Source of the DNA: Prochlorococcus marinus str. AS9601
GTDB lineage: Bacteria > Cyanobacteriota > Cyanobacteriia > PCC-6307 > Cyanobiaceae
Reading direction: 5' to 3'
Assembly: GCF_000015645.1 (NCBI RefSeq)
Contig: NC_008816.1
Location: 682,001 to 746,000 of the forward strand
DNA length: 64,000 bases
The notes under the pieces were generated by a model. The model searched no databases. It was not told the DNA's origin and saw only the letters and a list, made by a program, of their open reading frames with translations. This document shows positions 46,192 through 55,533 of the stretch, piece by piece. The first letter of the stretch is position 1. Each line of letters opens with the position of its first letter. The translations under genes and the position numbers were made by a program.

Positions 46192-47256
46192 ATGAAAAAA
46201 AAAATACCAGTTATAGTTGTTTCAGGATTTCTTGGTTCAGGTAAAACAACTTTTCTAAGATATTTATTAAAAGAGAGTAATAAAAAATTTGGTTTAATAA
46301 TTAATGAATTTGGTGATGTTGGAATTGACGGTGATTTGATTAAAAGTTGTGATAAATGTGATGAATCTGAAGACGACTGCGTAATCGAATTAAACAATGG
46401 ATGTTTATGTTGTACTGTTCAAGATGATTTTGTTCCATCAATAAAAGCTCTCCTAGAATTTAATCCTCCTATCGAATCAATAATTATCGAAACAAGTGGC
46501 TTGGCACTACCAATTCCCTTAATTCAAGCACTTAACTGGCCTGAAATTAGGTCTTCCATTTACCTTGATGTTGTTGTTGGTATCGTTAATGGAGAATCAA
46601 TGCTTAATGGTTCACCAATTAATGATTTAAATAAAATAACAAAACAATATAATGAAACAGATAAAATTGATCATAACGCCACTATAGATGAACTTTTTGA
46701 GGAGCAACTAGAAGTTTCTGATATCGTTTTAGTCTCTAGATCAGATATCTTAAATGATGATCAGTTTGAAGTTGTAAAACATAAAATTCAAGGAAGTCTA
46801 AACTCATCTACTCCAGTCCTTAAATCCAATAATGGCAAAATTGATTTGAACTATCTATTTGATTTTAATTTTAAAAAAGAGACTTATAAAGAGTTTTTAA
46901 CTGAAGAACATGACCATAATCATGTTGAACTTGTATCAGATTCAATTAAATTAAATTATTTCCTTGAAAAAAATGACTTTGAAAAGGAGATGTCAAAAAT
47001 TTTGGATGAATTAAACATTCTTCGAATAAAAGGACGTATTTGGATACCAAACAAATCATTACCTTTACAAATACAAATTGTTGGAAAGAAAATTAATACT
47101 TGGTTTGAAGAAGCTCCAGACAATTGTTGGAGACCAAATGATAATGCTGGGCTTGAATTAGTAATAATTTCCTTTGATGAAAATTCTATAAAAACTTTCA
47201 ATAAAATAATTAAAGAGAAATTTAAGATTTTAAGTGACCCAAAAATAGCAATTTGA
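46192..47256 (+). CDS. G3E family (CobW-like) metallochaperone GTPase
   Basis: A 354-residue GTPase with Walker A GFLGSGKT (12-19), an ETSGL Mg site and an SRSD-type guanine motif. The metal site CLCC is at 71-74, preceded by an unusual extra cysteine set (C53, C56, C63). A histidine-rich stretch EEHDHNHVEL lies near 243-252, and the CobW C-terminal domain follows (WFEEAPDNCWRPND). Such proteins insert Zn or Co into target enzymes. The target is unknown; the next gene encodes a zinc-finger-like peptide. It shares a strand with the pentapeptide gene nine bases upstream. Confidence 0.9.
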   Translation: MKKKIPVIVVSGFLGSGKTTFLRYLLKESNKKFGLIINEFGDVGIDGDLIKSCDKCDESEDDCVIELNNGCLCCTVQDDFVPSIKALLEFNPPIESIIIETSGLALPIPLIQALNWPEIRSSIYLDVVVGIVNGESMLNGSPINDLNKITKQYNETDKIDHNATIDELFEEQLEVSDIVLVSRSDILNDDQFEVVKHKIQGSLNSSTPVLKSNNGKIDLNYLFDFNFKKETYKEFLTEEHDHNHVELVSDSIKLNYFLEKNDFEKEMSKILDELNILRIKGRIWIPNKSLPLQIQIVGKKINTWFEEAPDNCWRPNDNAGLELVIISFDENSIKTFNKIIKEKFKILSDPKIAI

Positions 47257-47297
47257 CATTATAGTTAGCTGTCGGGATACTTACTACAGTAGACAGC
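47253..47297 (+). promoter_or_regulatory. Promoter with overlapping inverted repeat
   Basis: TTGACA (47253-47258), a 17-base spacer and GATACT (47276-47281) make a good sigma-70-type promoter for the 54-residue peptide at 47303. GCTGTC (47268-47273) and GACAGC (47292-47297) flank the -10 box as a 6-18-6 dyad, with a nested TACT-N6-AGTA inside. The arrangement is what a repressor operator would look like. Confidence 0.5.
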
Positions 47298-47302
47298 CCA
47301 AG

Positions 47303-47467
47303 ATGGAAAATCCAAAAATTTCTTTAAAACAAATAATCTCTGAAGAAGTAACATCAATTGATAAAATAAAATGTTCAAAATGTGGAGGGGCAGGAAATTT
47401 TAAAACACCTGAAAATTCAAGAAAAACTTGCCTAGTTTGTTTTGGTAGAGGCTACATAGACATTTAA
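47303..47467 (+). CDS. DnaJ-type zinc-finger-like microprotein (54 aa)
   Basis: A 54-codon gene with two CxxCxGxG-like knuckles: C24-S-K-C27-GGAGN and C43-L-V-C46-FGRG. These are the half-sites of the DnaJ central zinc-binding domain, here alone without a J domain. It would bind one zinc ion. It sits between a CobW-type metallochaperone and purS, under its own strong-looking promoter with a dyad. Function unknown; similar stand-alone CxxCxGxG proteins in photosynthetic organisms can assist assembly factors, but I cannot claim identity. Confidence 0.65.
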   Translation: MENPKISLKQIISEEVTSIDKIKCSKCGGAGNFKTPENSRKTCLVCFGRGYIDI

Positions 47468-47566
47468 TAACTCAGAAAACCTTAATTTAAAAAAATATTT
47501 GTTTATTAATCAATAGTACTTTTTATTAAAATTTAAACTAATCTTCTAGTAGAAATTAATTTTTAA

Positions 47567-47821
47567 TTGGACCAATTTGCTGTAAAAGTTTTTGTAAGAC
47601 TAAGACCCTCAGTTTTAGATCCAGCAGGGGAAGCTACTAAATCTGCTTCTATAAAACTTGGAGCCGAGGGAATAAAATCATTACGTATAGGAAAAATGAT
47701 TGAGGTTAAAATAGAAGGTAATGGTGAAGACGAAGTAAGGAAAAAAATTGATTTATTGTGTGATAGGTTATTCGCAAATATTGTTATTGAAGATTATGAG
47801 TATTCACTAGAAAAATTATAA
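47567..47821 (+). CDS. purS: Phosphoribosylformylglycinamidine synthase subunit PurS
   Basis: An 84-residue small subunit that bridges PurQ and PurL in purine synthesis. The ferredoxin-like fold is evident: strand [18 protein letters not shown], helix [11 protein letters not shown], strand [16 protein letters not shown]. The start is TTG at 47567; no ATG is available before the conserved FAVKV. It is followed one base later by purQ. PurL is not in this window. Confidence 0.94.
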   Translation: MDQFAVKVFVRLRPSVLDPAGEATKSASIKLGAEGIKSLRIGKMIEVKIEGNGEDEVRKKIDLLCDRLFANIVIEDYEYSLEKL

Positions 47822-47822
47822 G

Positions 47823-48488
47823 ATGGATAATTTTACTGTAGGAGTTGTTGTCTTCCCTGGTTCTAATTGTGATCGTGATGTTTCATGGGCATTGGAAGGT
47901 TGTTTAGACATAAGAACAAAATACTTGTGGCATGAGTCTTCAGATTTAAGTGATGTAGATGCAATAGTTTTACCCGGAGGATTTAGCTATGGTGATTATT
48001 TAAGATGCGGAGCAATTGCGAGATTCTCTCCATTAATAAATGCCTTGGATGAGTTTGTTAAAAGCGGGAAAAGAGTTTTAGGAATTTGTAATGGGTTTCA
48101 AATTTTGACAGAATCAGGGTTTTTGCCTGGTGCGCTTGTTGCAAATAAAAATCTTAATTTTATCTGTGATGACGTTGAACTGGACATCATTTCTTCAAAA
48201 GGAGGTTGGTTCAATAATGTAGATGAAAAACAAACAATTAAGTTGCCAATAGCGCATGGGGAAGGAAGATATCATTGTGATTCTGATACTTTAAAGAAAC
48301 TTGTAGATAATGAATTGATCGCTTTGAGATATAGAAATAATCCCAATGGATCCTCATTCGATATCGCGGGCATAACTAATGAGAAGGGAAATGTTCTTGG
48401 TTTAATGCCTCATCCAGAGCGAGCATGCGACGAGACAATTGGTGGGACTGATGGTCTCTTTACATTAAAATCATTAATATTGAAATAA
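47823..48488 (+). CDS. purQ: Phosphoribosylformylglycinamidine synthase subunit PurQ
   Basis: A 221-residue class I glutamine amidotransferase supplying ammonia to PurL. The triad is C89 ([10 protein letters not shown]), H197 and E199 (MPHPERA), and the oxyanion region is [15 protein letters not shown]. It begins one base after purS, so the pair is co-expressed. A strong bidirectional terminator separates it from the class II aldolase on the other strand. Confidence 0.96.
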   Translation: MDNFTVGVVVFPGSNCDRDVSWALEGCLDIRTKYLWHESSDLSDVDAIVLPGGFSYGDYLRCGAIARFSPLINALDEFVKSGKRVLGICNGFQILTESGFLPGALVANKNLNFICDDVELDIISSKGGWFNNVDEKQTIKLPIAHGEGRYHCDSDTLKKLVDNELIALRYRNNPNGSSFDIAGITNEKGNVLGLMPHPERACDETIGGTDGLFTLKSLILK

Positions 48489-48520
48489 AAAAAGACCTCC
48501 AATTTTGGTGGTCTTTTTTT
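48487..48520. terminator. Bidirectional terminator between purQ and the class II aldolase gene
   Basis: A stem at 48494-48513 has four outer pairs (GACC with GGTC), one mismatch and inner CC/GG and AA/TT pairs. It is flanked by a seven-base A run on the left and an eight-base T run on the right. It therefore ends in a U tract on both transcripts and serves purQ (plus) and the aldolase (minus). Confidence 0.8.
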
Positions 48521-48538
48521 ATTTAATTTGGGAAGAAA

Positions 48539-49612
48539 TTAAACAGTAGCTTTTACTTTTGGATCCAAATCACCTTTTGCGTAAAGATCAGCAAAATAAT
48601 TAGTGCTATTTTGTTTGATCTTACTTGCTTGACCTTCACACCAGAACTGCTTGTATCTATCAAGACAAACTTGCTTCATGTATTTTCTAGCAGGCTTGTT
48701 GAAATGTCTTGGGTCGAAGTTTGCCTTATCAGCAAATGCTGCCTCTCTAACCGCGGCAGTGAAAGCAAGTCTGTTATCAGTATCAATGTTGACTTTCCTA
48801 ACTCCATTTCTTATTCCCTCTTGAATTTCTTCAACAGGAACACCATATGTTTGAGGAATTTCACCGCCAAATTTGTTAATGATATCCAACCATTCTTGAG
48901 GAACTGAACTAGATCCATGCATTACAAGATGGGTATTTGGAAGTGCTTTATGAATTTCAGCAATTCTGCTTATTGCAAGAACTTCTCCTGTAGGTTTTCT
49001 TGTAAATTTATAAGCACCATGACTTGTTCCTATAGCAATAGCTAAAGCATCGACTTTTGTTTTAGCTACAAAATCTGCAGCTTCTTCAGGATCAGTCAGA
49101 AGCATATCTGTAGAAAGTTCACCTTCAAATCCATGACCATCTTCCGCTTCACCTTTTCCTGTCTCTAATGAACCTAAGCAACCCAACTCTCCTTCAACAC
49201 TAACTCCAACTGAATGAGCAAAATCTACTACTTTTTTAGTAACTGCAACATTGTATTCGTAACTAGCGGGTGTTTTTGCATCTGCCTCTAGAGAACCGTC
49301 CATCATTACTGATGTGAAACCATTTATTGCTGCTGAATAACATGTTGATGGCTCATTACCGTGGTCTTGGTGCATTACTACTGGAATATTAGGATATGTT
49401 TCTGTAGCAGCAAGGATTAGATGACGTAGGAAAATTTCTCCTGCATAATTTCTTGCCCCTCTTGAAGCTTGGAGGATTACAGGACTATCAGTTTCATATG
49501 CTGCTTCCATGATTGCTTGAACTTGTTCAAGGTTATTAACATTGAAAGCTGGAATACCGTAACCATTCTCAGCAGCGTGATCTAAAAGTAGTCTTAGTGG
49601 AACGAGGGCCAT
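48539..49612 (-). CDS. Fructose-bisphosphate aldolase, class II
   Basis: A 357-residue zinc aldolase of the Calvin/glycolytic type. The signature segments are VVMHQDHGN with metal histidine, [33 protein letters not shown] and [12 protein letters not shown], with INVDTD-like phosphate binding ([10 protein letters not shown]). It joins dihydroxyacetone phosphate to glyceraldehyde 3-phosphate or erythrose 4-phosphate. The metal-independent class I aldolase lies 147 bases upstream on the same strand, so both enzyme types are adjacent. It is terminated by the shared hairpin near 48500. Confidence 0.95.
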   Translation of the reverse strand: MALVPLRLLLDHAAENGYGIPAFNVNNLEQVQAIMEAAYETDSPVILQASRGARNYAGEIFLRHLILAATETYPNIPVVMHQDHGNEPSTCYSAAINGFTSVMMDGSLEADAKTPASYEYNVAVTKKVVDFAHSVGVSVEGELGCLGSLETGKGEAEDGHGFEGELSTDMLLTDPEEAADFVAKTKVDALAIAIGTSHGAYKFTRKPTGEVLAISRIAEIHKALPNTHLVMHGSSSVPQEWLDIINKFGGEIPQTYGVPVEEIQEGIRNGVRKVNIDTDNRLAFTAAVREAAFADKANFDPRHFNKPARKYMKQVCLDRYKQFWCEGQASKIKQNSTNYFADLYAKGDLDPKVKATV

Positions 49613-49759
49613 AATTAAAATAAGTTAAATGCTATATAAAGCATATGTTTCCGAGAGTTTAGTATAAAGAGGTATCAAATGTCACGTCATTAGATATACA
49701 AAATACTAAATTAAAGAAACTTATTTTATGACCCAGAGTACATTTTTAGGAGTTTTTAG

Positions 49760-50827
49760 TTAATAAGTGTAGCCGGCCACAAACAATTGCTCATCAGATG
49801 AAGGTTGAGATCCTGCTACATAGGCACCTTTTGAAGCTTCAGAGTTTGCTTGAGCTCTTGCTATTAATGCTTTTTGACCTCCTTCAACATCGCTTCCTTT
49901 CCAGGCCTTTAAGCATGAATGTTGTAATGCTCTTCCATAGGAGAATGAAACATTCCATAAAGCTTTCCTGTAAAGAGTGTTCATATTATTTAGATAAACT
50001 GAAGCAGCTTCTTCGCTTAACCCTCCTGATAAGAAAACTATTCCAGGAACAGATGCAGGAACGCATCTTTCCATAGTTCTAATTGTCATTTCAGCAACCT
50101 TCATAGGATCAGCCTTTGTTGGACAATCTGCTCCATTAACAGTCATAGAAGGTTTTAATAGAGTACCTTCTAGAAATACTCCATTTGCTTGACAGGCAAT
50201 ATAAACCTGCTTTATTACCTCTTCTTGAACTTCAGCAGTTTTTTCAATAGTATGGTCGCCGTCCATTAAGATTTCTGGTTCAATAATTGGTACTAACCCA
50301 GATTCTTGAACTGATCTTGCATACCTTGCTAATCCCCAAGCATTCTCTTGAATTGATAGTTTTGAAGGACAACCATCATTTGTAATTTGCAGAACTGCTC
50401 TCCACTTTGCAAATCTGGCACCTTGTTCATAATATTTTGCGGCTCTTTCAACTAACCCATCTAGGCCAGAGCAAAAAGTTTCTACATCTCCTCCTCCTGG
50501 AAGTGGATTTAGGCCTTTATCGACCTTTATACCTGGAATAATACCTAAATCATTTAGTTTCTTAACCATTGACTCGCCATCTTGGTGATTCTGATAAAGA
50601 GTTTCTTCGAAGAGGATTGCTCCACTTATATATTTGCCAAGACCTTGTGTAGTAAAAAGCATTCCTCTATATGCCTTCCTATTGTCTTCAGTATTCTCAA
50701 CGCCAATTCCAGCGAGTCTTTTACCTACTGTTTTAGTGGATTCATCTACCGCTAATATTCCTTTTCCTTTAGAAGCTAGTAATTGAGCATTTTCTTTAAG
50801 CTCATTTTTGTAATAATTTAAAGCCAT
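49760..50827 (-). CDS. Fructose-bisphosphate aldolase, class I
   Basis: A 355-residue Schiff-base aldolase. Typical segments are GKGILAVDESTKTVGKRL, ISGAILFEETLYQ, the catalytic lysine regions FAKWRAVLQIT and LLKPSMTVNG, and FLSGGLSEEAAS. The C-terminal tail ends in GYTY, the tyrosine end important in this class. Metal-independence may matter where zinc or iron is scarce. It precedes the class II aldolase gene by 147 bases, a spacer with no obvious terminator, so read-through is possible. Confidence 0.94.
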   Translation of the reverse strand: MALNYYKNELKENAQLLASKGKGILAVDESTKTVGKRLAGIGVENTEDNRKAYRGMLFTTQGLGKYISGAILFEETLYQNHQDGESMVKKLNDLGIIPGIKVDKGLNPLPGGGDVETFCSGLDGLVERAAKYYEQGARFAKWRAVLQITNDGCPSKLSIQENAWGLARYARSVQESGLVPIIEPEILMDGDHTIEKTAEVQEEVIKQVYIACQANGVFLEGTLLKPSMTVNGADCPTKADPMKVAEMTIRTMERCVPASVPGIVFLSGGLSEEAASVYLNNMNTLYRKALWNVSFSYGRALQHSCLKAWKGSDVEGGQKALIARAQANSEASKGAYVAGSQPSSDEQLFVAGYTY

Positions 50828-50930
50828 TCTTTAATAATTCAGTTCAATTGATTTTTCCAGAATATGAAAAAAAAATAAAATCAATTCAATACTTTATGGG
50901 GTGATAATTGCTACTTATAAATGTATAGCC

Positions 50931-52028
50931 TTAAATTTTGATACTTAATCCACTTTTGGAAGATTCTCTTATGGCTTCGCAAACTTTATGACTAGCAAGT
51001 CCCTCGCATAAGCCTGGGATTACAGGTGTTCCGTTAATTATACTCTGAGCCCATAAATTTTGAATTCTCAAAACTGGAGCTATTCTCCCATCAGTCCATG
51101 TTTTTTCAAAATTAAAACTTGAATCTGCAGTTAGATTTTGTATTTTATTTTCGTTGTTTGAATATTTCAAATTAAAACCATGTACATAATCTTTTTGGTT
51201 TTCGCTTTTAAGAATTAGTGAACCTTCGCTTCCATATATTTCTAAACAAAATCCTCTACCATTTTTAGAAATTGATGATAAAGATACCTGACATGGAATA
51301 AGATTCGAGCTGTAGTTTGTTATTTCTATATTGGCTAAACATACATCCTCACTCGTAACAGCATTTAAATCAGATGAATTAGGTAAAGGTCTTTTTTTTA
51401 TTGATGTTGCTAACTTGCCAGATACGTTTATTGCTTCTCCAAAAAACCAATTCAACATATCGAATGCATGAGTACCTAAAGCACCAATAACTCCTCCACC
51501 TTTTTCTTCCAATGAATACCAATTCCAGAATCTTTTGGGGTCGGATCTACTGCCCATTAACCAATCTAATTTGACTAAATATATATCTCCTAAGATATTT
51601 TCATCAATAAGTTTTTTTGTCTGAAGGAAAAGAGGTACTGCTCTATATTCAAAATCAACACATACGCTTAAATTATTAATCAAAGATATTCTCTGAAGCT
51701 CTTCAATTTCTGAGGAGGATATTGAAACGGGTTTTTCTAGGAGCAGATTTTTATTATTCTCAAGAGCTTGTTTTGCTAACTTAAATCTTGATTCAGGAGG
51801 AGTGGCAATAATAATTCCATCAATTTTTGGAGATTTAACTAAGTCTTCCCAATTATGAAAAAAATCTAAGCCCGTTTCTTTTTCTAATATCGATTTTTGC
51901 TTTTTATCGTAATGATAAATTGCTACAGGAGTTAAGTGATCAGACTCTTTTAATGCCTCTAAATGAACTTTTTTCCCAAACCCTAGTCCAGCGATTGCTA
52001 TTTTTAATTTTTTATTTTTAGTATTCAT
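50931..52028 (-). CDS. Gfo/Idh/MocA family oxidoreductase
   Basis: A 365-residue NAD(P)-dependent oxidoreductase. The Rossmann start KIAIAGLGFGKKVHLEAL is followed by GIIIATPPESRFKLAKQAL and the catalytic EKPVS lysine segment. A C-terminal alpha/beta substrate domain includes GGGVIGALGTHAFDMLNWFFG with the expected histidine. Substrates in this family are sugars or cyclitols and cannot be read here. It starts two bases before the small secreted protein gene and would be co-transcribed with accD and that gene. Confidence 0.88.
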   Translation of the reverse strand: MNTKNKKLKIAIAGLGFGKKVHLEALKESDHLTPVAIYHYDKKQKSILEKETGLDFFHNWEDLVKSPKIDGIIIATPPESRFKLAKQALENNKNLLLEKPVSISSSEIEELQRISLINNLSVCVDFEYRAVPLFLQTKKLIDENILGDIYLVKLDWLMGSRSDPKRFWNWYSLEEKGGGVIGALGTHAFDMLNWFFGEAINVSGKLATSIKKRPLPNSSDLNAVTSEDVCLANIEITNYSSNLIPCQVSLSSISKNGRGFCLEIYGSEGSLILKSENQKDYVHGFNLKYSNNENKIQNLTADSSFNFEKTWTDGRIAPVLRIQNLWAQSIINGTPVIPGLCEGLASHKVCEAIRESSKSGLSIKI

Positions 52029-52030
52029 TC

Positions 52031-52423
52031 TTATTTATTAATAAACTCTGAACAGCTGTTTTCAATAACAACATCTATAAGTTCATCATTATTAGAAGTT
52101 TGCCATTTTGAATTGAATTGAGGAATTCCATTTATTGATGTATCTTTGAATTTTTTTTCATTGCAATTAATTCTCATTACATAAAGTGATAACTCTCCAT
52201 CATCATCTGAATTAGTTGGATTCTTAAAGAACTTTGTTAATACACTTATTTCACCATTTGGGAGCGACTTAATACTCCCTTGATCAAGCCATTCTTTCCC
52301 AACATAATTCTCTTTAAGGAGAACCCAATCAACATTTCCTATCGCATAAGAATAGGAGGCAAAGTTTAAAATAAAGAGTAGAAAGCTTAAAGAAAAATAA
52401 AATAAATTAGAAATTTTTCTCAT
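52031..52423 (-). CDS. Small secreted protein
   Basis: About 130 residues from ATG 52423, one base beyond the accD stop; an upstream in-frame start would put seven residues ahead of the signal sequence. A signal peptide (NLFYFSLSFLLFILNFASYSYA) is followed by a strand-rich mature domain (VDWVLLKENYVGKEWLDQGS, ISVLTKFFKNP, ELSLYVMRINCNEKK) with two cysteines that could pair. The pattern resembles a cyanobacterial family of small exported proteins of unknown role. It sits between accD and the oxidoreductase on one transcript. Confidence 0.6.
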   Translation of the reverse strand: MRKISNLFYFSLSFLLFILNFASYSYAIGNVDWVLLKENYVGKEWLDQGSIKSLPNGEISVLTKFFKNPTNSDDDGELSLYVMRINCNEKKFKDTSINGIPQFNSKWQTSNNDELIDVVIENSCSEFINK

Positions 52424-52424
52424 T

Positions 52425-53306
52425 TTATGTATTTGCTTCTGCAAGTTCTTTTACACCATGAATTTTTAAAATTTTAGTCAGAGTATCCTTGAGATCTTTC
52501 CTTTTCACTATTACATCAACAAAACCATGCTCAAGCAGATATTCAGCTGTTTGAAAATTATCGGGTAATTTTTCTCTTAATGTTTGTTCTATAACCCTTC
52601 TTCCAGCAAATCCAATAAGTGCTTTAGGTTCCGCCAAAATTAAATCACCTAACATCGCAAAGCTGGCTGTTACCCCTCCAGTAGTTGGATGAGTTAACAA
52701 GGGCATATATAAGAGATTTTTCTCTTTATGTTTTTTTAGTGCTCCAGATATTTTTGCCATTTGCATGAGACTTAACATGCCTTCTTGCATCCTTGCTCCT
52801 CCTGATGCGCAAACAATAAGAATTGGAAAATTTTCCAAAGTTGCTCTCTCAATTATCCTTGTAATTTTTTCACCAACTACTGAACCCATGGATCCTCCCA
52901 TAAATCTAAAATCCATAACAGCTAATGCTAAAGGCATTGAATTCACAGAACAGATACCTGTTACGACTCCATCTCTTAAACCTGTACCTGCTTGACTTTC
53001 TTTAATTCGATCAGCATACGCTCTTCTATCTTTAAAACCCAAAGGATCTGTAGGACTTAGTAAACTATCAAATTCTTTGAATGAATTTTTATCAGCAATT
53101 ATATTTATCCTTTCATCGCTATTAATCCTATTGTGGTGTCCACAATTATTACAAACATTGAAATTTGAAATTAGGTCTTTTCTGTAGGCTACTTGCGAAC
53201 ACTCTGAACATTTAACCCACAAACCATCTCCTTCGTCAGTATCTTGGGAAACTTTCCCAACAAATTGATCTTTACGCCTTGCGGCAAACCAGTCGATTAA
53301 TGACAC
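52425..53306 (-). CDS. accD: Acetyl-CoA carboxylase carboxyltransferase subunit beta
   Basis: A 293-residue beta subunit of carboxyltransferase, making malonyl-CoA for fatty acids. The N-terminal zinc ribbon has C33, C36, C52 and C55 (VKCSECS and VCNNCGHH). The crotonase-like core contains [29 protein letters not shown] and [12 protein letters not shown]. The partner accA is outside the window. It is followed by the small secreted gene and the oxidoreductase. Confidence 0.96.
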   Translation of the reverse strand: MSLIDWFAARRKDQFVGKVSQDTDEGDGLWVKCSECSQVAYRKDLISNFNVCNNCGHHNRINSDERINIIADKNSFKEFDSLLSPTDPLGFKDRRAYADRIKESQAGTGLRDGVVTGICSVNSMPLALAVMDFRFMGGSMGSVVGEKITRIIERATLENFPILIVCASGGARMQEGMLSLMQMAKISGALKKHKEKNLLYMPLLTHPTTGGVTASFAMLGDLILAEPKALIGFAGRRVIEQTLREKLPDNFQTAEYLLEHGFVDVIVKRKDLKDTLTKILKIHGVKELAEANT

Positions 53307-53445
53307 AACTTTTCCTGTTTTTTCTATTTAAATCTAAGTAAGGTACTTTTATCAAGAAAGATATATAAAAATTTGAGATCCTCTAGATTAAAAACTTCTC
53401 AAAGTTAAAAAATAATGATTTGAGTTGTTAATCGAAAATTAATTA

Positions 53446-54342
53446 TTATTTATTTTTCTCCTCAATCATTTTATGAATTATTGGAGTGAGAATTAGTTCC
53501 ATTGCGAATCCCATTTTTCCTCCATTTACAACGATACTTGTTGGACTTGACATAAATGAATCATTAATCATTCCAAGCAAGTATTGAAAATCAATCCCCC
53601 ATTTCTCTCTTGCCCCTTTTCTGAAATGTATGATCACAAAGCTCTCATCAGGAGTTGGGATATTCCTGCATATGAAAGGATTAGAAGTGTCAATTGTGGG
53701 AATTCTTTGGAAATTAATATCGGTTTTGCTGAATTGTGGGCATATATGATTTATATAATCAGGCATTCTTCTCAATATTGTATCCACAATGGTTTCCGCT
53801 GAGTAACCTCTTTCTGCGTTATCTCTATGGATTTTTTGAATCCACTCTAAATTTGTTATCGGAACAACGCCAACAAGTAAATCCGCATAAGAGGCAACAT
53901 TGTATCCATCACCTTCTACCCCGCCATGCAAACCTTCATAAAAAAGTACATCTGTTCCCTCAGGAATATCTTCCCATGGAGTAAATTGCCCAGGTTCTAG
54001 GGATGTCCCAAGTCTTGTATTATGTTCTTCTGCTTCTTCAAGACTATGTAGATAATATCTTTTCTTTCCTCCTCCAGTTTCACCATAGATTTTAAAAAGT
54101 TCTTCTAACTTGTCAAAAAGATTAGCCTCTGGACCAAAATGAGAGAAATTTTCACCTTTTGAAAGAGCTTCTGCCATAGCTTTTTTCATAGGCATTCTTT
54201 CAAATCTGTGGTAACTATCACCTTCTACAACTGCTGGAACAATATCTTCTCTGGCAAAAATATGCTCAAAGGCTCTTTTTACTGTACTTGTTCCTGCTCC
54301 TGAAGATCCTGTTACAGCGACTACTGGATGACGTTTTGACAT
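53446..54342 (-). CDS. prk: Phosphoribulokinase
   Basis: A 298-residue kinase forming ribulose 1,5-bisphosphate for Rubisco. The P-loop is GSSGAGTS (12-19), and the substrate region is EGDSYHRFER with later DVLFYEGLHGG. The length is short; this bacterial-type form differs from the ~330-residue cyanobacterial/plant enzyme, and no paired redox cysteines of the plant type are seen near the P-loop. That suggests it is not controlled by thioredoxin in the classic way. It stands alone on the minus strand. Confidence 0.93.
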   Translation of the reverse strand: MSKRHPVVAVTGSSGAGTSTVKRAFEHIFAREDIVPAVVEGDSYHRFERMPMKKAMAEALSKGENFSHFGPEANLFDKLEELFKIYGETGGGKKRYYLHSLEEAEEHNTRLGTSLEPGQFTPWEDIPEGTDVLFYEGLHGGVEGDGYNVASYADLLVGVVPITNLEWIQKIHRDNAERGYSAETIVDTILRRMPDYINHICPQFSKTDINFQRIPTIDTSNPFICRNIPTPDESFVIIHFRKGAREKWGIDFQYLLGMINDSFMSSPTSIVVNGGKMGFAMELILTPIIHKMIEEKNK

Positions 54343-54431
54343 TTTTTAAAAACAATATCTAATGATTCTGACAGGTCATATGCCAACTTTATGTTTTACT
54401 TAAAAATATTTTTTTATTTATTAATTTTTTT

Positions 54432-55505
54432 TTAAATTTCATACATTATTTTATCTCCGATTTCACTGCAAGATAAAACTTCAGTAGACCCATCAGCTAA
54501 ATCTGCTGTTCTAAATCCTTTTGATAAAACTTTATCAATGGCAGTTTCTAAATTTTCTGCAGCTTCTTCTTCATTTAATCCAATTTTTAACATCATGGAA
54601 GCAGATAAAAGCATTGCAATAGGATTAGCTATGTTTTTACCAGCTATATCAGGAGCCGAACCATGAACAGGTTCAAAAACGCCTGGGCCATTATTGTTTA
54701 AAGAAGCAGATGGAAGCATACCAATAGAACCAGTTAACATTGCTGCTAAATCGCTTAAAATATCTCCAAATAAATTACTAGTTAAAATCACATCAAATTG
54801 ACCAGGATCTCTAACTAATTGCATTGCTGCATTATCAACGTACATATTGCTTAGGGATATATTTTTATCTTTTGAGGTGATATTTAAAACTGTATCTCTC
54901 CATAATTGACTAACCTCAAGAACGTTTGATTTATCAACAGAACATATTTTTTTATTTCTTTGGTTAGCAATTTTTATTGCTATTTCAGTTATTCTTTCTA
55001 TTTCGGTCAAATCATAAACCATTGTATTGAAAGCTTTTGGGATTTTTGTATTTGTTATATGTCCTCTTGGTTTTCCAAAATAAATTCCCCCTATTAATTC
55101 TCTTACAACAATAAGATCTACATTCTCAACGATTTCTTTTTTTAATGTACTTGCTTCCAAGAGAGATTTTCTTATTTTGACAGGCCTGATATTTGCAAAA
55201 AGGTTTAGAGCAGATCTTAACTTTAGTAACCCACTTTCTGGCCTTAATTCTCTTGCAAGAGAATCATATTTTATATCTCCAACACATGCTAAAAGTACTG
55301 CATCACTTTTTTTGCATTGATCTAGTGTCTCATCTGGAGCAGGAGTACCATATTTTTCATATGCTATCCCTCCAAATAATTTTTCAATAATCTCAATATC
55401 GAAATTATGATTTTTTGAAAGCTTTTTTAAAACTTTTTTTGAAACTTCTGAAATCTCTGGTCCAATTCCGTCTCCTGACAATAAAACAATCTTATAATTT
55501 TTCAT
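54432..55505 (-). CDS. leuB: 3-isopropylmalate dehydrogenase
   Basis: A 357-residue NAD-dependent dehydrogenase of leucine synthesis. Conserved parts are VLLSGDGIGPEISEVSKKVL, RPESGLLKLRSAL, the VRELIGGIYFGKPRG switch, CSVDKSNVLEVSQLWRD and FEPVHGSAPDIAGKNIANPIA. It is the last gene of a long same-strand run that includes lpxD and proB, 28 bases after lpxD. The typical length and complete motifs make the call safe. Confidence 0.96.
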   Translation of the reverse strand: MKNYKIVLLSGDGIGPEISEVSKKVLKKLSKNHNFDIEIIEKLFGGIAYEKYGTPAPDETLDQCKKSDAVLLACVGDIKYDSLARELRPESGLLKLRSALNLFANIRPVKIRKSLLEASTLKKEIVENVDLIVVRELIGGIYFGKPRGHITNTKIPKAFNTMVYDLTEIERITEIAIKIANQRNKKICSVDKSNVLEVSQLWRDTVLNITSKDKNISLSNMYVDNAAMQLVRDPGQFDVILTSNLFGDILSDLAAMLTGSIGMLPSASLNNNGPGVFEPVHGSAPDIAGKNIANPIAMLLSASMMLKIGLNEEEAAENLETAIDKVLSKGFRTADLADGSTEVLSCSEIGDKIMYEI

Positions 55506-55533
55506 TTAAATTTTTATTTAATAGAACAATAAA

